From Bog-473 sp963840435 (GTDB lineage Bacteria > Actinomycetota > Acidimicrobiia > Acidimicrobiales > RAAP-2): a stretch of DNA of 64,000 nucleotides. The notes under the pieces are model-generated. The model saw only the letters and a list, made by a program, of their open reading frames with translations. It made no database searches and was not told where the DNA came from. Each line of letters opens with the position of its first letter. The first letter of the stretch is position 1. A program made the translations under genes and the position numbers. Below are positions 42,931-51,102 of this stretch, one piece after another. The stretch is from positions 1 to 64,000 of the forward strand of contig CAWIYY010000008.1 of assembly GCA_963840435.1 (NCBI GenBank). The letters are read 5' to 3'.

Positions 42931-44709
42931 GTGGTCATGACCTTCGAGGGCATGGAAGAACAGACAGCGACGACCGAGAGCGCCACGGGCAGCACCTCCG
43001 CCACGCCCGACGCGCCCGACGCGCTCGCGACGTGGGAAACCCTGCCCGGAGCCAGCCGGCTGACCCTGGCACAGCGCGAAGCCATCGAGTCAGAGGAACC
43101 GCTGCTCTGCGTGGTGGCTGGGGCGGGCGCGGGCAAGACCCGCGTCCTCACCCTGCGGGTGGCCCGCCGTGTCCGTGACGGGTCCATCGACGCCGACCGC
43201 ACGCTGGTCACCACGTTCAGCCGCAAGGCCGCCGAGGAGCTGCGCGCCCGCCTCTGGTCCCTCGGCGTTTCCGGCGTACGGGCCGGGACCTTCCACCGCA
43301 CCGCACTCGGTCTCCTGCGCGAACAACGCGAGCTGCGCGGCCGCCCGGCGCCCCAGCTCCTACCCGACCGCCGCCGGCTGCTGGCCGACGTCACGACAGG
43401 CGACCCACGGCGCACCCGAGCCCTCGATGGAGAGATTGGTTGGGCGAAGGCCCGGCTTATTCCGCCGGACCAATACGAGGGCGAGGCACGTCGGCACCGC
43501 CGGCGCAGCGGGGTGAACCACGACCAGGTGGCGGAGGTCTATGCACGCTACGAAGCGGAGCGGACCCGACGCCGCCTGCTGGATTTCGACGATCTCATCG
43601 TGTCCTGCGCCGACGCCCTGGCCGGCGACAGCGAGTTCGCCGATTCCATCCGCTGGCGCAGCCGTCACCTCTTCGTCGACGAGATGCAGGACGTCAACCC
43701 AGCCCAGTTCCGCCTCCTCACCGCGCTGCTCTCCGACGATCCCGATCTCTTCGTGGTGGGCGACCCCAACCAGTCGGTCTACGGGTTCAACGGCGCCGAT
43801 CCCACCCTGCTCGACCGCCTGCCCGAGATACTGCGCGGGACCAAGATCATCCGGCTGGACGAGAACCACCGCTGCACGCCCCAGGTGGTCGCGGTGGCCA
43901 CCGAGGTCCTGCGCGACGCTGGCGGCGCCGCCGGCAGCCAGGTGGTGCCGCCCCGCACGACCCGGGTCGACGGGGCGGTCCCTCGGGTCGTATCGCACGC
44001 CACCGATGACGACGAGGCGGCCTGGGCGGCCCGGCAGGCCACGCTGTCACGGCTGCCCGGACGGCGCTGGTCGTCCATCGCGGTGCTCACCCGCACCAAC
44101 GCGCAGCTCACGAAGGTGCTCGCCGCCATGGAGGCTGCGGGGGTGCCCGCCGCTGTGGCGGGAGCAGACCTGGGCCCTGCCAGCGACCTGCGGGGCGAAG
44201 CCTCCCGCCGCGGCGCGGCGAGCGGGGCGCCCTCTGGCGGCCGCGGCGTCGACCGTGGAGGCGCCAGCGCCGCCGTGGCCTTCGAGCATGACGACGACGT
44301 GGCCGAAGCAGTGCCGCGTGACCACGTGGTGCTCTCCACGTTCCACCGGGCTAAGGGCCTGCAGTGGCAGACCGTCTTCGTGCTCGGGTTGAGCACTGGG
44401 TTGATGCCGTTGGCCTCGGCCCAGATGCCATCCGCCGTGGAGGAGGAGCGCCGCCTGCTCTACGTTGCCCTCACCCGGTCCGAGGACGAACTCTGGTGCA
44501 GTTGGTTCGAGCGCTCCGGGAGCGAGGGGGGCGGGGTCGAGCGGGGGCCCAGTCCGTGGTTGGCCCCGATCGAGCGGGCGATCGAGGAGTTGGACAAGGA
44601 GGCGGCCCCGGTAGCAGCCTCCGAGGTGTCGTCCCGGGTGGCGGAATTGCGTCGCCGGCTGGCTGAGGGTGTCGAGGGTGTCGAAGGAGCGGGTGACCAC
44701 CCAGACTGA
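42931..44709 (+). CDS. Compact UvrD/Rep-type DNA helicase (SF1A)
   Basis: This 592-residue helicase carries the superfamily 1A motifs in order: Q-motif area LTLAQREAIESEEPL, Walker A CVVAGAGAGKTRVLTLRVAR, motif Ia LVTTFSRKAAEELRARL, motif II HLFVDEMQDVNPAQFRLLTA, motif III VVGDPNQSVYGFNGADPTLL, motif IV IIRLDENHRCTPQVVAVATE, motif V STFHRAKGLQWQTVFVLG, and motif VI RRLLYVALTRSEDELW. It is about 100-150 residues shorter than UvrD or PcrA, and the region between motifs IV and V is short and disordered-looking (GRGVDRGGASAAVAFEHDDD), so the usual 2B domain is reduced. GTG 42931 or ATG 42937 both fit. It probably has a DNA repair or recombination role. Confidence 0.88.
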   Translation: MVMTFEGMEEQTATTESATGSTSATPDAPDALATWETLPGASRLTLAQREAIESEEPLLCVVAGAGAGKTRVLTLRVARRVRDGSIDADRTLVTTFSRKAAEELRARLWSLGVSGVRAGTFHRTALGLLREQRELRGRPAPQLLPDRRRLLADVTTGDPRRTRALDGEIGWAKARLIPPDQYEGEARRHRRRSGVNHDQVAEVYARYEAERTRRRLLDFDDLIVSCADALAGDSEFADSIRWRSRHLFVDEMQDVNPAQFRLLTALLSDDPDLFVVGDPNQSVYGFNGADPTLLDRLPEILRGTKIIRLDENHRCTPQVVAVATEVLRDAGGAAGSQVVPPRTTRVDGAVPRVVSHATDDDEAAWAARQATLSRLPGRRWSSIAVLTRTNAQLTKVLAAMEAAGVPAAVAGADLGPASDLRGEASRRGAASGAPSGGRGVDRGGASAAVAFEHDDDVAEAVPRDHVVLSTFHRAKGLQWQTVFVLGLSTGLMPLASAQMPSAVEEERRLLYVALTRSEDELWCSWFERSGSEGGGVERGPSPWLAPIERAIEELDKEAAPVAASEVSSRVAELRRRLAEGVEGVEGAGDHPD

Positions 44710-44757
44710 CGGACGGACTGACTGACCGACCGACCTGATTGACCGACGCTCTGACCA
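44703..44757. repeat. GACT/GACC tetranucleotide-like imperfect repeat
   Basis: The helicase stop codon is followed by an irregular series of GACT, GACG and GACC units. It is a short simple-sequence tract between two plus-strand genes and shows no hairpin strong enough to call a terminator. Confidence 0.65.
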
Positions 44758-44857
44758 ACCAGCTGCCCGCCCGACCCATCGACCGTTACTGCGACCAGCT
44801 GCGGAGAGGCCGATAAGGTCATCGAAGCCCGGACGTCGAGAGGTGGGAGCGCACTTC

Positions 44858-46288
44858 ATGTCGGATCTCCTCGAGCAGCTACGCAAGGCGGTCGGTGACA
44901 GCAACGTCGTGATCGGCGATGCCGTGAACGACGACTACACCCACGACGAGACGCTGGGGGCGACGCCCCAGTCGCCGCTGGCCCTGGTTCTGCCCGGTTC
45001 GACCAGTGAGGTCGTCGAGGTCCTGCGCTGGGCCAATGAGCAGGATGTTCCCGTGATCGCGCGGGGCAGTGGCACCGGGCTGTCGGGGGCCGCCATCCCG
45101 GTGAGCGACGGCATCCTGCTGGCCTTCGACCGGATGAACCACATCCGCGAGATCGACACCGAGAACCAGGTGGCAGTGGTTGAGCCCGGGGTCACCCTGG
45201 AGCAGCTGAACCACGAGCTGGCGCCCCTCGGTCTCACCTACCCGGTATCACCCGGCGAGCAGACGGCGTCGCTGGGCGGCAACGTGGGAACCAACGCCGG
45301 TGGCATGCGTGCCGTGCGCTACGGCGTGACTCGACACCACGTGCTGGGGCTCGAAGCCGTGCTGGCCGACGGCACCGTGCTTCGGACCGGGGGCAAGTAC
45401 GTCAAGTGCTCCTCGGGCTACGACCTGACGCAGCTGCTCATCGGTTCGGAGGGCACCTTGGCCATCACCACCGAGGTGACGGTGAAGGTGCAGCCGCGGC
45501 CGACGGACTCGGCCACCATCCTCGTCCCGTTCGCGACGTTGGCCGACGTGACACACGCCGTACCCCGGATCGTGGCCTCCGGCATCGACCCGACCATCCT
45601 CGAGTACGCCGATGCGCTCGTCTTGACGAGCATGACCAATGCCGCCGGACTCGACCTGGGCATCCCCGACGAGATCAAAGAGGCGGCCCAGGCTTATCTC
45701 ATCGTCGTGCTCGAGCAGATGTCGGCTACCAGGCTCGAGGAAGACGTCGAGCAGCTGGGAACGCTGCTCGAGTCTCTCGGCGCCATCGACGTCTACGTGC
45801 TGCCGCCACATGCCGGCTCCGACCTCATCGTGGCCCGGGAGCGCCTCTTCTTCGTGACCAAAGCATCGGGGGCCGATGACATCATCGACGCCGTCATCCC
45901 CCGGGCCGCCATCCCCGACTACCTGGCTCGGGTGGCCGAGTTGGCCGGCGAACACGGGACATTCGTCACGGGCTGCGGGCACGTGGGCGACGGCAACGTG
46001 CACCTCGGCGTGTTCCAGCCCGATCCCGAGAAGCGGCACGCCATCGAACGGGAGATCCTGCGAACGGCGATCGACGCCGGCGGCGCCGTCTCGGGTGAGC
46101 ACGGAATCGGCACGGCAAAGTTGCCCTTCTTCTTGGAATTCGAGGACCCGTCCGCGCTTGAGCTCATGCGTGCCATCAAGGGGGCGTTCGACCCGAAGGG
46201 CATTCTGGGTCCCGGCCGGCTTCTCGGCGGTCGTCCGCAGTCCACCCAGGCCGACGCGGCCACCACCACGCCAGGAGCAAACAGATGA
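44858..46288 (+). CDS. FAD-linked oxidase, GlcD / D-lactate dehydrogenase-like
   Basis: This protein has 476 residues from ATG 44858, with GGTGGGAG about ten bases upstream (a GTG at 44843 is also open). The FAD-binding PCMH part contains VPVIARGSGTGLSGAAIPVS and PGEQTASLGGNVGTNAGGMR then RYGVTRHHVLGLEAVLADGT. The C-terminal FAD-oxidase part contains GCGHVGDGNVHLGVFQPD, SGEHGIGTAKLPFFLEFEDP and DPKGILGPGRLL. It should oxidise a 2-hydroxy acid such as glycolate or D-lactate. There is no GlcE/GlcF partner. Its last four bases overlap the start of the thiamine diphosphate enzyme, so the two act in one operon, perhaps on the 2-keto acid produced. Confidence 0.88.
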   Translation: MSDLLEQLRKAVGDSNVVIGDAVNDDYTHDETLGATPQSPLALVLPGSTSEVVEVLRWANEQDVPVIARGSGTGLSGAAIPVSDGILLAFDRMNHIREIDTENQVAVVEPGVTLEQLNHELAPLGLTYPVSPGEQTASLGGNVGTNAGGMRAVRYGVTRHHVLGLEAVLADGTVLRTGGKYVKCSSGYDLTQLLIGSEGTLAITTEVTVKVQPRPTDSATILVPFATLADVTHAVPRIVASGIDPTILEYADALVLTSMTNAAGLDLGIPDEIKEAAQAYLIVVLEQMSATRLEEDVEQLGTLLESLGAIDVYVLPPHAGSDLIVARERLFFVTKASGADDIIDAVIPRAAIPDYLARVAELAGEHGTFVTGCGHVGDGNVHLGVFQPDPEKRHAIEREILRTAIDAGGAVSGEHGIGTAKLPFFLEFEDPSALELMRAIKGAFDPKGILGPGRLLGGRPQSTQADAATTTPGANR

Positions 46289-47832
46289 ACGGTGCCCGAG
46301 CCCTCCTCTCCACGCTTGTCGACGCTGGCGTCGACATCTGCTTCGCCAATCCCGGCACGTCCGAGATGCACTTCGTGGCGGCGCTTGACGATGTGCCCGC
46401 GATGCGGGGTGTCCTCTGCCTCTTCGAGGGAGTGGTCACCGGGGCTGCCGACGGCTACGGCCGGGTGGCAGGAAGACCAGCCGCCACCCTGCTCCACCTC
46501 GGCCCCGGGCTGGGCAACGGCCTAGCCAACCTGCACAACGCGCGGCGAGCCCGCACCCCGATCGTCAACATCGTGGGCGACCACGCCACGTACCACACCC
46601 GGTACGACGCGCCACTCGAATCGGACATCGCCTCCATCGCGAGCGCCGTGTCGGGCTGGTACCGCTCGACGGCGCGGGCGGACGACGTCGGGGGCGACGC
46701 GGTCGACGCCGTAGCCGCGGCCTACGGACCTCCCGGCTGCGTGGCAACACTGGTCTTGCCGGCCGACGCCTCGTGGTCCGAGTCGTCGACCGGCCCGAGC
46801 ACACCGAGGCCCCCTGGGCGACGTGCGGTCGTGCCCCCGGACACCGTCGACGAGGTGGCCAAGGCTCTCCGCTCCGGGGAGCGGTCTGCGCTCCTCCTGG
46901 GCGGGCAGGCGCTCCGAGCCGAGGGCCTCAACGCGGCAAGCCGGGTCGCAGTGACCACGGATACTGCATTGCTGGCCGAGACCTTCCCAGCCAACCTCGA
47001 ACGCGGCGCAGGCATCCCGGCGGTCGAACGCCTGGCCTACCTGGCAGAGATGGCCCAGGCCCAGCTCGATGGGGTGCGCCATCTCGTCCTGGTCGATGCC
47101 AAGTCACCGGTCTCCTTCTTCGCCTACCCCGGCAAGGCGAGCGACCTCGTCCCGGCCGGCTGCACCGTGCACACGTTGGTCCGCCCCGGCGAGGATGCGG
47201 CTCAGGCCCTCGAGGCCCTGGCCGAAGCCGTGGCCGCGCCAGCCGACGCCGGTACTCCTGCGCCGGCCGCGCGCCCCGATGCCCCGATCGGCGAGCTCAA
47301 CTCCGAGACACTGGCCGCGGCGGTTGGGGCCACCCTGCCCGAAGGCACGGTGGTGGTCGACGAAGGCAACACATCGGGACTCTTCGTTGCTGGAGCGACG
47401 GCTGGTGCACCACGACACGACTGGCTGACGCTCACCGGCGGCGCCATCGGTATCGGGTTGCCCATGGCCACCGGCGCCGCGGTGGCGGCACCGGATCGGC
47501 CCGTGCTCTGCCTCCAGGCCGACGGCAGTGCGATGTACACGGTGCAGGCGCTTTGGACACACGCTCGAGAAGGCTTGAACGTCACCACGGTGATCCTGTC
47601 CAACCGGAGCTATGCCATCCTCAACATGGAACTGCACCGCGTCGGCGCGGACGCCGGCGGACCGCAGGCGCGACGGCTGCTCGACCTGACCGATCCGGAG
47701 CTCGACTTCTGCGACCTCGCTCGCGGGATGGGGGTGCCGGCGCGTCGCGTCGAGAACGCCGAAGACCTGGTCACCGCCCTAGAGAACGGCTTTCGCGAGC
47801 CGGGTCCGAACCTCATTGAGGTGCCGCTGTAG
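46285..47832 (+). CDS. Thiamine diphosphate-dependent enzyme, acetolactate synthase large-subunit-like
   Basis: This 515-residue protein starts at ATG 46285 in a four-base ATGA overlap with the oxidase gene. The N-terminal Pyr domain has GVDICFANPGTSEMHFVAAL then LFEGVVTGAADGYGRVAGRP, where the Glu activates the cofactor, and LLHLGPGLGNGLANLHNARR. The C-terminal PP domain has ALGAVIG-type elements: GGAIGIGLPMATGAAVAAPD, CLQADGSAMYTVQALWTHAR and ILSNRSYAILNMELHRVGAD, giving the ADG...N metal motif with an Ala in place of the first Gly. It is shorter than IlvB, lacks an FAD-type middle domain match, and has no small subunit beside it, so a decarboxylase or carboligase on a 2-keto acid is more likely than branched-chain synthesis. 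Confidence 0.82.
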   Translation: MNGARALLSTLVDAGVDICFANPGTSEMHFVAALDDVPAMRGVLCLFEGVVTGAADGYGRVAGRPAATLLHLGPGLGNGLANLHNARRARTPIVNIVGDHATYHTRYDAPLESDIASIASAVSGWYRSTARADDVGGDAVDAVAAAYGPPGCVATLVLPADASWSESSTGPSTPRPPGRRAVVPPDTVDEVAKALRSGERSALLLGGQALRAEGLNAASRVAVTTDTALLAETFPANLERGAGIPAVERLAYLAEMAQAQLDGVRHLVLVDAKSPVSFFAYPGKASDLVPAGCTVHTLVRPGEDAAQALEALAEAVAAPADAGTPAPAARPDAPIGELNSETLAAAVGATLPEGTVVVDEGNTSGLFVAGATAGAPRHDWLTLTGGAIGIGLPMATGAAVAAPDRPVLCLQADGSAMYTVQALWTHAREGLNVTTVILSNRSYAILNMELHRVGADAGGPQARRLLDLTDPELDFCDLARGMGVPARRVENAEDLVTALENGFREPGPNLIEVPL

Positions 47833-47878
47833 ACCAAACGTTGTGCGGGGCGGCAATGCACCGACAACACTCCGGCAC

Positions 47879-47896
47879 TAGAGCCGAACGGCTCTA
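47879..47896 (+). terminator. Short perfect hairpin downstream of the TPP-enzyme gene
   Basis: TAGAGCC (47879-47885) pairs with GGCTCTA (47890-47896) around a GAAC tetraloop, 47 bases after the stop at 47832, followed by GGTCTTT. It could be a weak intrinsic terminator of the oxidase/TPP operon or a leader structure for the next gene. Confidence 0.4.
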
Positions 47897-47986
47897 CGGT
47901 CTTTACAACCGTACTGTCACCATGCGCCTAACGGGACGGCGCCGAACCCCTTCGGGCGCCGCAACAGTCCACGGGAGAGCGACACG

Positions 47987-48304
47987 ATGCGGATGGACGG
48001 CCCCACCTCAGGGACTCGCAACATCGACGACGGCCTCGACCGCCTGCGTCGTGATCTTCGCGCAACCGCCGACCCCTACGCGCACCCCGAGGACTCGGAT
48101 CTGGTCAACTACGCCGCACTGGAGTTCGAGCTCGAGCGCATGAAGAAGCGGCTGGCCATATGGCAGATCTTCATGAACTACATGCGCGACGGCGCCAAGT
48201 CATGGCCTGAGGTGCAGAGCTCTCTCACCCAGAAGGACTTCGAAGAGATCGTGCGCATCTGTGACGGCGTCTCTCTCCGCGACCTCCTCCTCGACGAAGG
48301 TTGA
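47987..48304 (+). CDS. Small hypothetical protein, mostly helical
   Basis: This protein has 105 residues from ATG 47987, with GGGAGAG about eight bases upstream. It reads DDGLDRLRRDLRATADPYAH, YAALEFELERMKKRLAIWQI and FMNYMRDGAKSWPEVQSSLT, then DFEEIVRICDGVSLRDLLL. There is no signal peptide or membrane segment; amphipathic helices suggest a protein-protein interaction module. I recognise no family. It is convergent with xthA, 67 bases apart. Confidence 0.68.
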   Translation: MRMDGPTSGTRNIDDGLDRLRRDLRATADPYAHPEDSDLVNYAALEFELERMKKRLAIWQIFMNYMRDGAKSWPEVQSSLTQKDFEEIVRICDGVSLRDLLLDEG

Positions 48305-48371
48305 ACCGCTCCCACCCTCTCCGCTCCCCCATGCCCCTCGGCGCCGTCGCCCCACTGCTCCCCCGGCAGCT

Positions 48372-49136
48372 CTACGCGAAGTCGACGACGACGGGTGCGT
48401 GGTCGGAAGGCTTCTTCCCCTTGCGCGCATCGCGGTCACGAAAGGCTCCCGTGGCTCGCTCGACCAGGTCATGGCTGACCAGCACCAAGTCGATTCGTAA
48501 CCCACGGCCCTGGTGGAAGTCACCGGCCCGGTAGTCCCACCAGGTGAAGGTGCCTGGGTCGTTGAACCGTCGGAAGATGTCGTCGAGACCCCACTCCTCC
48601 ACCCGGGCCAGCGCGCTGCGCTCGGGTTCGCTCACATGTGTCGCCCCGACGAAGGCAGCGGGGTCCCAGACGTCACCGTCGTCAGGGGCGACATTGAAGT
48701 CGCCGCACACGGCGACCGAGGAGCCCGGGGGGCAACGCTCGTCCAGGGTCTTGCGGAGCTGGGCCAACCACGCCAGTTTGATCGGGTACATCTCGTTGTC
48801 CAATGACCGCCCGTTCGGCACATAGACCGCGAAGACCGTCGTGCCCGCGCAGCGGGCGCTGATGATGCGACGCCCGTGTTCGTCGTCGGGCGTCCCGAAG
48901 CCCTTTGTCACATCGTCGAGGCCGACCTTGCTCAGGATGGCAACGCCGTTCCAGCGCCCGTCGCCGTAGTGAGCCGATTCGTACCCGAGCTCGGCAAAGG
49001 CATCCTCGGGGAACTTGTCGTCCGCTTGCTTGGTCTCCTGCATACAGAGGACGTCAGGCTGCTGCTGTTCGAGCCATTCAGTCACCCGGGGCAGACGGGC
49101 GGTCAGCGAGTTCACGTTCCATGTAGCGAGGCGCAT
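48372..49136 (-). CDS. xthA: Exodeoxyribonuclease III
   Basis: This 254-residue protein is an AP endonuclease/exonuclease III of the EEP fold. It has LATWNVNSLTARLPRVTEWL (Asn), DVLCMQETKQADDKFPEDAF (metal Glu), NGVAILSKVGL, VYVPNGRSLDNEMYPIKLAW, GDFNVAPDDGDVWDPAAFVG (Asp-Asn), FTWWDYRAGDFHQGRGLRID, and the final SDHAPVVVDF (Asp-His). It repairs abasic sites. The ATG at 49136 shares one base with the stop of the FabZ-like gene (TGATG), so it is translated as the last gene of the kgd operon. Confidence 0.93.
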   Translation of the reverse strand: MRLATWNVNSLTARLPRVTEWLEQQQPDVLCMQETKQADDKFPEDAFAELGYESAHYGDGRWNGVAILSKVGLDDVTKGFGTPDDEHGRRIISARCAGTTVFAVYVPNGRSLDNEMYPIKLAWLAQLRKTLDERCPPGSSVAVCGDFNVAPDDGDVWDPAAFVGATHVSEPERSALARVEEWGLDDIFRRFNDPGTFTWWDYRAGDFHQGRGLRIDLVLVSHDLVERATGAFRDRDARKGKKPSDHAPVVVDFA

Positions 49137-49567
49137 CAGGCAGCTCCATCCGCGATGACAAACAGAAGGTCGGTTTCACAAGCGGTCTGCCCGCCAACCG
49201 ATGCCACCCCATGGCCCTTGCCGGCCCGGGCGGAGAGGCGGTCCATGAACACGTCGAGCTCGAGCGTCTCGCCGGGAACGACCTGGCGACGGAAGCGCGC
49301 CTTCTCGATACCGCCGAAGAGCGGCAGCTTGCCCGCGTAGCGCGGGTCGAGCAGGACGGCGATGCCGCCCAGCTGGGCCAGGGACTCGACCATCAACACC
49401 CCGGGCAAGGTCGGTCGGCCGGGAAAATGACCGGCGAAGAACGGCTCGTCGCCGGTGAGGCGCCAATGTCCCCGCGCCGACACGCCGGGCTCGACTGCCG
49501 TGAGCTCGGTCACGAACAGGAAGGGGGGTCGATGCGGGAGGACGTCAGCCGGGTCGGGAAGCTCCAT
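49136..49567 (-). CDS. FabZ-like 3-hydroxyacyl-ACP dehydratase (hotdog fold)
   Basis: The protein has 143 residues with the hotdog dehydratase pattern: LPHRPPFLFVTELTAVEPGV at the N-terminus and the catalytic His in FFAGHFPGRPTLPGVLMVES, then LAQLGGIAVLLDPRYAGKLP and ARFRRQVVPGETLELDVFMD. This is the FabZ signature HFP-G-P--PG--M-E. It should dehydrate 3-hydroxyacyl-ACP in fatty acid or polyketide-like synthesis. It is not adjacent to other fab genes here. It lies 20 bases after the RNase-like gene and overlaps xthA by one base. Confidence 0.88.
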   Translation of the reverse strand: MELPDPADVLPHRPPFLFVTELTAVEPGVSARGHWRLTGDEPFFAGHFPGRPTLPGVLMVESLAQLGGIAVLLDPRYAGKLPLFGGIEKARFRRQVVPGETLELDVFMDRLSARAGKGHGVASVGGQTACETDLLFVIADGAA

Positions 49568-49587
49568 CTGCGGGACGATACCCAGGC

Positions 49588-51102
49588 TTAGGTGCGTGCC
49601 GCCTTGGCAGCCTTCTTGGCAGGGGATTTCTTGGCCTTGGCCGCCTTCTTGGCTGCGGCCTTCTTGCCCGTCGCCTTCTTCACAGCGGCCTTCTTAGTGG
49701 CGGCCTTCTTGGCCGGGGCCTTCTTCACCGGGGTCGCGGACTTGGCCGTGGCGGCGACCGCCTTCTTCGCTGCGGCCGCTTTCTTCGCTGTGGTCTTCTG
49801 GGGTGCCGACTTCTTGGCGGACTTCTTCCCTGTGGCCTTTTTGGCCGCGCCCGCCTTGGGCCGCTTGCCGTCTGGCGATTTCGCGTCTCCCGACGCTTCC
49901 CTGCGGGAGCCGTCGGTCGCAGCAGGTGCGGCAGCACGACCCTGGGACCGTGACGCCTGCTTCTGCACACCGTCCGGAACCGCAATCGAGCCTGCGGGGA
50001 GCGAGAGCTCGGCCACCCGCCGCGGCGGGTCCAAGCCGGCCAGGACGAAGGGACGCACCTCGCCCTTCTTGAGCACCTGGCGCGCCTTCGTCGGCGGCGG
50101 TGTGCCCATGGCCGTCAGCGGGATGTAGCAGTGCAGCACTCCCCCTTGGGGCATGGCCACGTCGACCATCGCCCCATGGGAGGTGAACGACACGACCTCT
50201 CCTTCGACCGTGGTGCCGAGGGAGAAGCTGGCGACGAAGTTGATGAATGCCAGCGGCTCGTTGACCGCAGGCGGTGGCGTCGTCGTCCGCTTGTTGTTCG
50301 ACCGGCTGGTGGCTCTCGCCGCGGCCGGCGTGATCGTCGGCGCCGCCTTCTTGGCCTTGGCACTCTTGGCTGGTGCGGCCTTCTTGGTCGAACCCTTCGA
50401 CTTGGACGGTTTGACGGGGTGGAGCGCCTCCTCGACCGCTTCCTCGATGGCGCTCGAGAGGACCGGGTCGACCTTCACCCGGCCCGGTGGCGGGACGGTG
50501 GGCTTGATGGGCCATGACGAGTCGACGGCCGAGACGGCCTGACTGGTGGCCTTCTTGGCCCTCGATCCCCGCTTCGCTGCCTTCTTTGCCGCCCGCGCCA
50601 ACTCCGCCGCCTTGGCGGGAGCGGAGTCGGGGTCCTTCTTCTTGGACTTAGCCTCGGCCGTGGCGGCCCGGCTCTTGGGTCCTCGGATGGGGATGCGAGG
50701 TGTGAAGATCCAACCCACCCCCGGCACCGGCTTCCCGCCGATGAGCCGACCCTCGTCGAAGAGCCAGGGGTGCTCGCCGTGGAACTCCTGGAACGAGTCG
50801 TTCGAGAGCACCACGGCACCAGTGCGCTCGGCAATGCGCAGTACGAAGGCATCACCCCGGCCGATGGCACCCGCCGGCGGGGAGATCACCTCACCATTGA
50901 GCATGGCGGCGCGCACCTCGTCACGCTCTTCGTCGGAGACGCGGTGCTCGAAAGTGGCGTCGACGACCACGATGATGCTGGCGTCGGGATCCTCGGCCGC
51001 GTAGGCGCGTACCGCCTCATCGAGCTGCTTCAAGCTTGGCAAGGTTCGTCCCTCGGTGGCCAGGTTTGACCCGTCCACCACGACGTGGTGCGGTTCAGCC
51101 AA
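49588..51102 (-). CDS. NYN/PIN-like ribonuclease with S1-like domain and histone-H1-like Lys/Ala tail
   Basis: This 504-residue protein begins at a TTG (51102) inside the end of kgd, with an eight-base overlap. The first 150 residues look like a Zc3h12a/NYN-type nuclease: HHVVVDGSNLATEGRTLPSL, DASIIVVVDATFEHRVSDEE, IGRGDAFVLRIAERTGAVVL, SNDSFQEF (acidic positions in VVDGSN, DATF, GDAF and SNDSF). After a Lys/Ala-rich linker comes a beta-barrel segment like an S1 domain (SLGTTVEGEVVSFTSHGAMV, VDVAMPQGGVLHCYIPLTAM). The last about 120 residues are alternating Lys-Lys-Ala blocks as in histone H1. The length and the TTG start are supported because the family begins with the HHVVVDGSN strand and no ATG or GTG precedes it. 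The nuclease role is inferred. Confidence 0.78.
   Translation of the reverse strand: MAEPHHVVVDGSNLATEGRTLPSLKQLDEAVRAYAAEDPDASIIVVVDATFEHRVSDEERDEVRAAMLNGEVISPPAGAIGRGDAFVLRIAERTGAVVLSNDSFQEFHGEHPWLFDEGRLIGGKPVPGVGWIFTPRIPIRGPKSRAATAEAKSKKKDPDSAPAKAAELARAAKKAAKRGSRAKKATSQAVSAVDSSWPIKPTVPPPGRVKVDPVLSSAIEEAVEEALHPVKPSKSKGSTKKAAPAKSAKAKKAAPTITPAAARATSRSNNKRTTTPPPAVNEPLAFINFVASFSLGTTVEGEVVSFTSHGAMVDVAMPQGGVLHCYIPLTAMGTPPPTKARQVLKKGEVRPFVLAGLDPPRRVAELSLPAGSIAVPDGVQKQASRSQGRAAAPAATDGSRREASGDAKSPDGKRPKAGAAKKATGKKSAKKSAPQKTTAKKAAAAKKAVAATAKSATPVKKAPAKKAATKKAAVKKATGKKAAAKKAAKAKKSPAKKAAKAART

Noticed and set aside
44703..44757. GACT repeat considered as a terminator or small RNA
   Set aside because: No stable inverted repeat can be drawn and it has no promoter-like sequence; left as simple repeat.
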